Shown in pieces: positions 5,847-10,814 of a stretch of 10,814 nt of DNA (positions are counted from its first letter, which is position 1; the number at the start of each line of letters is the position of its first letter). The notes below the pieces were generated by a model. That model was not told where the DNA came from. It did no database searches and saw only the letters and a program-made list of their open reading frames with translations. The translations under genes and the position numbers were made by a program. The DNA is from an uncultured Bacteroidales bacterium (GTDB taxonomy: Bacteria; Bacteroidota; Bacteroidia; Bacteroidales; Paludibacteraceae), in NCBI GenBank assembly GCA_903912795.1, contig CAIWIS010000437.1, positions 1 to 10,814 of the forward strand. Reading direction: 5' to 3'.

Positions 5847-6209
5847 TTTACACACCACTTTGTAGCTTTTGTTATTTACTTTCAGAAAATAAATACCAGG
5901 CCGAGTGGGTATAAAAAAGCGTCCTTGCACCAAATTTCCCGACCAAACAACTTCGCCTGTTAGCGAAAAAAGTTTAACATTGCCTGTTGATTTTGGCAGT
6001 GTAATAAAAATGCCTTGCTGATTAGAACTGAAAATTATGCCATCAGCAATTATTTGTGTATTGTTTACTTGTTGGTTTTCATTATCAGATTTTGTCCAAC
6101 CAGCATCGCCTTTAATCACCATAGGACGATGATCAGCATTGCTTTTGTTTTGAGCCGTAAAGTTCATAACAAAAAGCAAAAAGCTAAATATAAATATACT
6201 AGTCTTCAT
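5844..6209 (-). CDS. Small secreted protein consisting mainly of a T9SS type A-like sorting domain
   Basis: A 121-residue protein with a clear signal peptide (1-20, hydrophobic IFIFSFLLFVM, cleavage after TAQ). About 35 polar residues follow. From about 54 to the end the pattern is that of a type IX secretion C-terminal sorting domain: ADGIIF-SSNQQGIFI, then NVKLFSLTGEVVWSG, then PTRPGIYFLKVNNKSYKVV and a final Lys. In known cargo this beta-sandwich of about 70-80 residues follows a large passenger and directs outer-membrane export and surface attachment. Here there is essentially no passenger. A Cys (C120) sits next to the terminal Lys, which is unusual. The gene starts 10 nt after nadB stops, so it is co-transcribed with it. 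It could be a decayed cargo remnant or a functional stand-alone beta-sandwich. Sorting-domain similarity is by eye. Confidence 0.6.
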   Translation of the reverse strand: MKTSIFIFSFLLFVMNFTAQNKSNADHRPMVIKGDAGWTKSDNENQQVNNTQIIADGIIFSSNQQGIFITLPKSTGNVKLFSLTGEVVWSGNLVQGRFFIPTRPGIYFLKVNNKSYKVVCK

Positions 6210-6219
6210 CTGTTTATAA

Positions 6220-7797
6220 TTATTTATCGCTTTTCATTCGTTTCGGGTAATCGATAGTGTAATGCAATCCGCGACTTTCTTTGCGGCGAAGTGCATGTTT
6301 AATTATCAGATACGCTACGCTGATAACATTTCGCAATTCACATATTTCGCGTGATACTACCGAACGATCAAACAAATCTTCTGTTTCGCGAAAAAGAATT
6401 TCCAACCTACTCATAGCACGTTTCAAACGTAAATTCGAGCGAACAATTCCTACATACGTGCTCATTATTTGTTCCACTTCTCTAAAACTTTGAGTAATCA
6501 AAACCATCTCCTCGGGTAGTTTTGTACCATCATCGTTCCAATCAGGAATAAATTCGTTAAAACTAATACCACTTAATACAGATGTAGCATGTTTTACAGC
6601 CGCATCCGAATACACCAATGCTTCGAGCAATGAATTAGAAGCCAGCCTATTAGCCCCATGCAAACCAGTACATGTACATTCACCGGCAGCATATAAACTT
6701 TTTATGGTTGTACGGGAATGTTCATCAATTACTATGCCACCACAAAGATAATGCTGAGTTGGCGAAACTGGTATCATGTCTTTGGTAATATCGAACCCGA
6801 GTGATAAACATTTTTTGTAAATATTCGGGAAATGCTCTTTTGTTTCGTCGGCATTTTTGTGTGTTACATCCAAATAAACGAACTGATGTCCACGAATTTT
6901 CATTTCGTTGTCAATTGCACGTGCCACAATATCACGCGATGCCAATGACCCGCGCTCGTCATATTTTTGCATAAACTCACGTCCATCCTTACAACGTAAT
7001 ACCGCTCCATAGCCACGTATGGCTTCGGTTATCAAAAATGTTGGTCGTTCGCCGGGATTATAAAGCCCAGTTGGATGAAACTGTACAAATTCCATGTCCT
7101 GAATAACGCCTCGTGCACGATGAACCATAGCTATACCATCGCCTGTAGCTATTTCGGGATTAGTAGTGGTGGCATAAACACTACCAATACCACCCGTAGC
7201 TAGCAGTGTGATTTTGGCTAAAAATTTATGAATATGATTTGTTTCCTCATTTAATACATACGCTCCGTAACATTCGATATTGGGTGTATGCTGCGTAACT
7301 ACCTCACCCAAATGATGTTGCGTAAGAATTTCGATAGCAAAATGATTTTCAAAAATTTCGATATTTTTGTTATCAGCAATTTTCCGAATCAAACTTTGTT
7401 GCATCTCATAGCCAGTATTGTCTTTGTGATGCAAAATACGAAATTCGGAATGTCCGCCTTCTTTGTGTAAATCAAAAAGCCCATCTTCTTTTTTATCAAA
7501 ATTAACTCCCCATTCCAATAAATCATCAATTTGAGCTGGAGCTTCTTGAATTACCTTTCGAACAGCCGCTTCATCACAATGTCCGTCGCCAGCTATGATT
7601 GTATCCTGAATATGCTTTTCGAAACTATCTGGCTTGTATGTTACAGCAGCAATGCCGCCCTGCGCATAAGCTGTGTTTGTTTCGTCGAGTTTTGCTTTAC
7701 TAATAAGTGCCACTTTTCCGTAACGCGAAGCTTTAATGGCAAAACTAATTCCTGCCAAACCACTTCCTATTACTAAAAAATCAAACTTACGAGTCAT
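6220..7797 (-). CDS. nadB: L-aspartate oxidase, de novo NAD synthesis
   Basis: Cytosolic flavoenzyme oxidising L-aspartate to iminoaspartate, which quinolinate synthase (NadA) condenses with dihydroxyacetone phosphate. At 525 residues it has the usual length. The N-terminal FAD-binding Rossmann motif is VIGSGLAG (9-16), followed by the NTAYAQGGIA segment (41-50) typical of NadB and close to succinate dehydrogenase flavoproteins. Active-site residues are recognisable: H241 (FVQFHPTG), R288 (GSLASRDIVAR), H349 (SPTQHYLCGG) and R384 (GANRLASNS), matching E. coli His244, Arg290, His351 and Arg386. The AAGECTCTGLHGANRL block (370-385) is diagnostic. The SHSEFRILHH-like stretch here reads EGGHSEFRILHH (113-124), marking NadB rather than SdhA or FrdA. 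The C-terminal helical domain runs from about 430. Neither nadA nor nadC is adjacent. It lies 27 nt after the GNAT gene and 10 nt before the small secreted protein gene, so is mid-operon. Confidence 0.96.
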   Translation of the reverse strand: MTRKFDFLVIGSGLAGISFAIKASRYGKVALISKAKLDETNTAYAQGGIAAVTYKPDSFEKHIQDTIIAGDGHCDEAAVRKVIQEAPAQIDDLLEWGVNFDKKEDGLFDLHKEGGHSEFRILHHKDNTGYEMQQSLIRKIADNKNIEIFENHFAIEILTQHHLGEVVTQHTPNIECYGAYVLNEETNHIHKFLAKITLLATGGIGSVYATTTNPEIATGDGIAMVHRARGVIQDMEFVQFHPTGLYNPGERPTFLITEAIRGYGAVLRCKDGREFMQKYDERGSLASRDIVARAIDNEMKIRGHQFVYLDVTHKNADETKEHFPNIYKKCLSLGFDITKDMIPVSPTQHYLCGGIVIDEHSRTTIKSLYAAGECTCTGLHGANRLASNSLLEALVYSDAAVKHATSVLSGISFNEFIPDWNDDGTKLPEEMVLITQSFREVEQIMSTYVGIVRSNLRLKRAMSRLEILFRETEDLFDRSVVSREICELRNVISVAYLIIKHALRRKESRGLHYTIDYPKRMKSDK

Positions 7798-7824
7798 ATT
7801 ATTGATGTGGTAATGTGAAAATTA

Positions 7825-8946
7825 TCAAATTGACTTCACATACGCTCTACGACGTTTGTGGTTTACGTTTTCGAAACTGCCCCACTGCGACGACATTTTG
7901 GTATTTGTTTCCAATTCCGGATTCGATTCGGCAAACTTATATCCATTTTTGGCTGCATTTGGCATAATATCGGCAAACATGATTGAATTCACTCCTTTGT
8001 TTTGATAATCGGGGTGAACGGCCATAAGATACAAATCAACTACCGTGTTTTTGTTTAACGCCCTCAACATATAATACCAACCTAGCGGAAATAAATGCCC
8101 TTTGGCTTTCTGTAAAGCTTTTGTAAAACTAGGCATGGCAATTCCAAGCGCCACCACATCATCTTTTTCGTCAACCACAATTGAAATAGTATCCAAACGG
8201 AAAAAGCTGAAATACAACTTAATATAAAATGCAATTTGTTTTTCGTTGAGTTTTGTAAAACCATACAAATGCTGATAGCAAAGATTGAGTAAATCGAAAA
8301 TTTTAAGAGAATAATTATCAACTACATCTTTGCGCGATTTAAAACGTAATGACCGAAGGTTGTATTTTTGTTTTACAATTTCGGCAATTCTGAAAAACTT
8401 TTCGGGAAATTCATCCGGAATGGTTATCAAATATTCATTCCAATCAATATCTTTTACAAAGCCATAATCCTCAATATGTTGCACATAATACGGATAATTA
8501 TAAATAGTAGCAAGTGTACCAACCTGATCATAACCCGATATTAACAAACCTTCGGGGTCGAAATCGGTAAAGCCTAAAGGCCCATTTAGTTCATGCATTC
8601 CTTTGCTTTTTGCCCAAGCTGAAGCTGTATCGAACAATGCTTTTGAAACTTCTTTATCGTCGATAAAATCTACCCAACCAAATCGTGCTTTTTTCTCTTT
8701 CCAAGTATCGTTACCTACAGGATTGATTATACAAGCAATACGACCCACAATTTTTCCTTCTTTTTTAGCAACATAATAAGCGGTTTCGCAAAACTCTAGT
8801 GCAGGATTTCCTTTTGATAAGTTCAATAAGTCGTCCATCATTAATGGAGGTGCTGCAAATTCGCAATCCTTATACAGATTTATCCCAAACCATATAAATT
8901 TCTTTAACTCGCTCTTTGTCTTAACCTCTTGTATTTCAATTGCCAT
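7825..8946 (-). CDS. GNAT-fold N-acetyltransferase-like protein (YghO-like)
   Basis: A 373-residue cytosolic protein. I recognise the family by the conserved GPLGFTDFDPEGLLISGYD segment (122-140), followed by YNYPYYVQHIEDYGF, and by an N-terminal GNAT-like half (YYVAKKEGKIVGRIACIIN, 57-75). The C-terminal half has a second GNAT-like acetyl-CoA site: VVDLYLMAVHPDYQNKGVNSIMF (302-324), which is the motif A strand plus the pyrophosphate-binding turn, then helix and NPELETN. Two tandem GNAT modules would fit the length. Such proteins are widespread in Bacteroidota and often called hypothetical; the acceptor substrate is unknown. It heads the run GNAT-nadB-small secreted protein, so may share expression with NAD synthesis, but no biochemical link follows from that. 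The start is the only sensible Met. The gap upstream holds two perfect palindromes. Confidence 0.75.
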   Translation of the reverse strand: MAIEIQEVKTKSELKKFIWFGINLYKDCEFAAPPLMMDDLLNLSKGNPALEFCETAYYVAKKEGKIVGRIACIINPVGNDTWKEKKARFGWVDFIDDKEVSKALFDTASAWAKSKGMHELNGPLGFTDFDPEGLLISGYDQVGTLATIYNYPYYVQHIEDYGFVKDIDWNEYLITIPDEFPEKFFRIAEIVKQKYNLRSLRFKSRKDVVDNYSLKIFDLLNLCYQHLYGFTKLNEKQIAFYIKLYFSFFRLDTISIVVDEKDDVVALGIAMPSFTKALQKAKGHLFPLGWYYMLRALNKNTVVDLYLMAVHPDYQNKGVNSIMFADIMPNAAKNGYKFAESNPELETNTKMSSQWGSFENVNHKRRRAYVKSI

Positions 8947-8969
8947 ATTATTAATTTTTAGTTACAAAA

Positions 8970-8981
8970 CTGATTAATCAG
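8970..8981. other. Perfect 12-bp palindrome in the leader of the GNAT gene
   Basis: CTGATTAATCAG reads identically on both strands and lies 24 nt before the GNAT start codon. Its position would suit a dimeric regulator site, though the short AT-rich core could arise by chance. No clear promoter was found beside it. Confidence 0.3.
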
Positions 8982-9031
8982 CATGTAAAGGAACGAAATT
9001 ACTTTGAAAAATGAAAGATTTTGCAGTATTT

Positions 9032-9043
9032 TATTTGCAAATA
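9032..9043. other. Second perfect 12-bp palindrome between cstA and the GNAT gene
   Basis: TATTTGCAAATA is a perfect inverted repeat 38 nt after the cstA stop. It is AT-rich and lacks a following T-run on the minus strand, so is not a terminator. A regulator site is possible; chance is a real alternative. Confidence 0.25.
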
Positions 9044-9080
9044 TGTTGTTTTTTTATTTGACTATTAGTAGATGCAATTA

Positions 9081-10490
9081 CTATTTACGCTTTATCATAA
9101 AGTAGCCAAAAGCAGCTATCGCCATGACTATACCGCTAATTATCGATACCATTTCCGACAAATGAAACCCTTCGGGAGCCATAAGTATATAACTTGTTGT
9201 AACGGCAGTCATAAACATAGCTGGCAGTAACGAAATACCATAAAAGCGTTTTTCTTTGGATAGATAAATAGTTATAGCCCACAATGTAAATACCGCTAAG
9301 GTTTGATTACACCAAGCAAAATAGCGCCAAAGTATATTGAAATCCATTTGCAAAATCAGAAATGTCAGTACAAAAAGTGGAATTGAAATTATCAATCGTT
9401 TGCTCATTGGTTTTTGGTCGAATTTCAGAAAATCGGCTGCAATCAAACGAGCTGAACGCAAGGCTGTATCGCCCGAAGTAAGTGGAGCTGCAATTACACC
9501 CAACAAAGCCAAAACACCTCCAACTGGCCCAAGCCACGATTTCGAAATCTGGTCAACAATTTGAGCCGGAGCATTTATATTGCCCAACGAAGCCACATGT
9601 TCTTGCAATCCTTGAATGGAACCATAAAAACTCGATGCCGCTGCAGCCCAAATAAGTGCTACAATACCTTCGGCCACCATACTTCCGTAAAAAACGCGTC
9701 GACCAAGTTTCTCATTCTCAATACAGCGTGCCATAAGTGGCGATTGTGTAGCATGAAAACCAGATATTGCACCACAAGCAATGGAAACGAACATTATGGG
9801 GAAAATGGGCAATTTTGATGGATGAAGATTAGCAAAACCTTCGGTAAATTCAGGTATGGGCGCTTTGTTGACAATCATGGCTCCCATAATACCTACAGCC
9901 ATAAATAGCAAAGCAAATCCGAAAACAGGATAAATTTTACCAATAATTTGATCAATTGGCAAAAGAGTAGCAAGGATGTAATATGTAAAAACAATGATAG
10001 CCCACCAAGTTACATTAATAGTATCAGGAGTTAGTTTGGCTAACAAACCTGCTGGCCCCGATACAAATACTGCTCCCACAAGCACCATTAATATAAGCGA
10101 AAAACCGCGCATGAATTGTTTTACGCCATTTCCCATGTGCATACCAACCAATTCGGACTGACTAGCTCCATTGGCGCGTACCGACATCATTCCTGATAGA
10201 TAATCGTGTACACCTCCCGCAAAAATAGTTCCGAGTACTATCCATAAAAATGAGGCAGAGCCAAACATTACGCCCATTATGGCACCAAAAATTGGCCCAA
10301 GTCCAGCAATATTTAAAAATTGAATCAAGAACACACGCCACCAAGGCATGGCCACATAATCAACTCCATCGGGATTTGCCAATGCCGGAGTTATACGATT
10401 GGTGTCGATTCCAAATACCTTTTCGGTTATTTTTCCATAAATAAAATAGCCTACTATTAGGGCTACAATGGATAATAAAAAGCTGTACAT
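9081..10490 (-). CDS. cstA: CstA-family carbon starvation transporter, short form
   Basis: A polytopic inner-membrane transporter of 469 residues, hydrophobic throughout with about a dozen potential membrane segments. CstA-family hallmarks are visible in order: NPDGVDYVAMPWW (39-51), FLNIAGLGPIFGAIMG (58-73), LWIVLGTIFAGGVHDY (82-97), SGFHATQSPLMARC (243-256), PLTSGDTALRSARLIAADF (336-354) and FAWCNQTLA (391-399). Family members import peptides or pyruvate and are induced in E. coli on carbon exhaustion. This one is of the short type common in Bacteroidota, against about 700 residues for E. coli CstA, so lacks the extra C-terminal membrane helices. Substrate cannot be told from sequence. It follows rlmD with a 74-nt gap filled largely by an AAAGT-type repeat, and no consensus promoter was found there. 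No terminator is evident after it. Confidence 0.93.
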   Translation of the reverse strand: MYSFLLSIVALIVGYFIYGKITEKVFGIDTNRITPALANPDGVDYVAMPWWRVFLIQFLNIAGLGPIFGAIMGVMFGSASFLWIVLGTIFAGGVHDYLSGMMSVRANGASQSELVGMHMGNGVKQFMRGFSLILMVLVGAVFVSGPAGLLAKLTPDTINVTWWAIIVFTYYILATLLPIDQIIGKIYPVFGFALLFMAVGIMGAMIVNKAPIPEFTEGFANLHPSKLPIFPIMFVSIACGAISGFHATQSPLMARCIENEKLGRRVFYGSMVAEGIVALIWAAAASSFYGSIQGLQEHVASLGNINAPAQIVDQISKSWLGPVGGVLALLGVIAAPLTSGDTALRSARLIAADFLKFDQKPMSKRLIISIPLFVLTFLILQMDFNILWRYFAWCNQTLAVFTLWAITIYLSKEKRFYGISLLPAMFMTAVTTSYILMAPEGFHLSEMVSIISGIVMAIAAFGYFMIKRK

Positions 10491-10503
10491 AAATATATTA
10501 GTT

Positions 10504-10545
10504 TATAAAGTTATAAAGTTCGTAAAGTTATAAAGTTTTTAAAGT
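10504..10545. repeat. Five-unit 8-9 bp tandem repeat upstream of cstA
   Basis: Plus-strand units are TATAAAGT, TATAAAGT, TCGTAAAGT, TATAAAGT and TTTTAAAGT, beginning at 10504, 10512, 10520, 10529 and 10537. All end in TAAAGT and vary only in the first bases and by one base of length. The array occupies most of the 74-nt gap between rlmD and the cstA start, which places it in the cstA leader on the minus strand. Confidence 0.75.
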
Positions 10546-10564
10546 TAGCAATCATATATAATTA

Positions 10565-10814
10565 TCATTTTCGCCGTTTGAGAAGCACCACATTCTCTAC
10601 ATGGTGTGTATGCGGAAACATATCCACCGGTTGCACTGCGCTAACTTTGTAATCAGCATCGAGCAAACTAAGGTCGCGCGCTTGTGTGGCGGGATTGCAA
10701 CTCACATATACTATGCGTTCGGGAGCTGCAAAACGAATGGCATTTATCACATCGTCGTGCATACCAGCACGTGGTGGATCGGTAATAATCACATCCGGTT
10801 TACCATGTGTTTCA
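10565..10814 (-). CDS. rlmD: RlmD/RumA-type 23S rRNA (uracil-5-)-methyltransferase, C-terminal part
   Basis: The frame is open to the right edge of the window; 82 residues and a TGA stop are present. SAM-dependent RNA m5U methyltransferase of the TrmA/RlmC/RlmD family. All C-terminal catalytic landmarks are here: DPPRAG in the Rossmann catalytic core, VSCNPAT containing the nucleophilic Cys that attacks uracil C6, and the closing HTHHVENVVLL with the conserved Glu. The tail ends in KRRK. In Bacteroidota a gene of this type is usually annotated as RlmD (U1939 of 23S rRNA), but the N-terminal TRAM domain and iron-sulfur cysteines that would separate it from RlmC or TrmA are outside the window. 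The family is therefore firm and the exact target is inferred. cstA follows 74 nt downstream. Confidence 0.88.
   Translation of the reverse strand, partial: ETHGKPDVIITDPPRAGMHDDVINAIRFAAPERIVYVSCNPATQARDLSLLDADYKVSAVQPVDMFPHTHHVENVVLLKRRK

Overview
The window looks like ordinary chromosomal DNA of a low-GC Bacteroidota, probably Bacteroidales-like. The evidence is an exact TTG-N20-TATCTTTG promoter of the Bacteroidota type, start codons without clear Shine-Dalgarno sequences, and lipoprotein signals ending in SC followed by polar or acidic residues. Further support comes from the Bacteroidota-style S41 protease, an LruC-type N-terminal domain, and a domain resembling a type IX secretion (T9SS) sorting signal. 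No mobile element, CRISPR array, tRNA or rRNA was found.

Layout: only the first 156 bases are plus-strand coding, the tail of a probable RelE/ParE toxin. A bidirectional terminator (201-247) separates it from an otherwise entirely minus-strand series. Read in the direction of transcription from the right edge, the order is: rlmD (3' end), cstA, a GNAT-fold protein, nadB, a small secreted protein made almost only of a T9SS-like sorting domain, a Dabb-barrel protein, a membrane-anchored triple helix-hairpin-helix protein, a small LruC-N lipoprotein with its own terminator, an S41 protease lipoprotein, a Spy/CpxP-like periplasmic protein, and pepD.

Probable transcription units: GNAT-nadB-small secreted protein-Dabb-HhH (gaps 27, 10, 60 and 2 nt), and S41 protease-Spy-like (gap 9 nt) behind the canonical promoter at 3906-3936. 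pepD has a weaker promoter of the same type at 1843-1872. Both promoters support downstream start codons for their genes.

Functionally the window mixes housekeeping (rRNA methylation, aspartate oxidation for NAD synthesis, dipeptide hydrolysis, peptide or pyruvate uptake by a CstA-family transporter) with cell-envelope proteins. I see no clear new defence or mobile system. The best leads are an apparently cargo-less T9SS sorting domain, a stand-alone LruC N-terminal lipoprotein, the chaperone-like plus protease bicistron, and two different short tandem repeats in intergenic gaps. Every gap between genes is under 300 bases.
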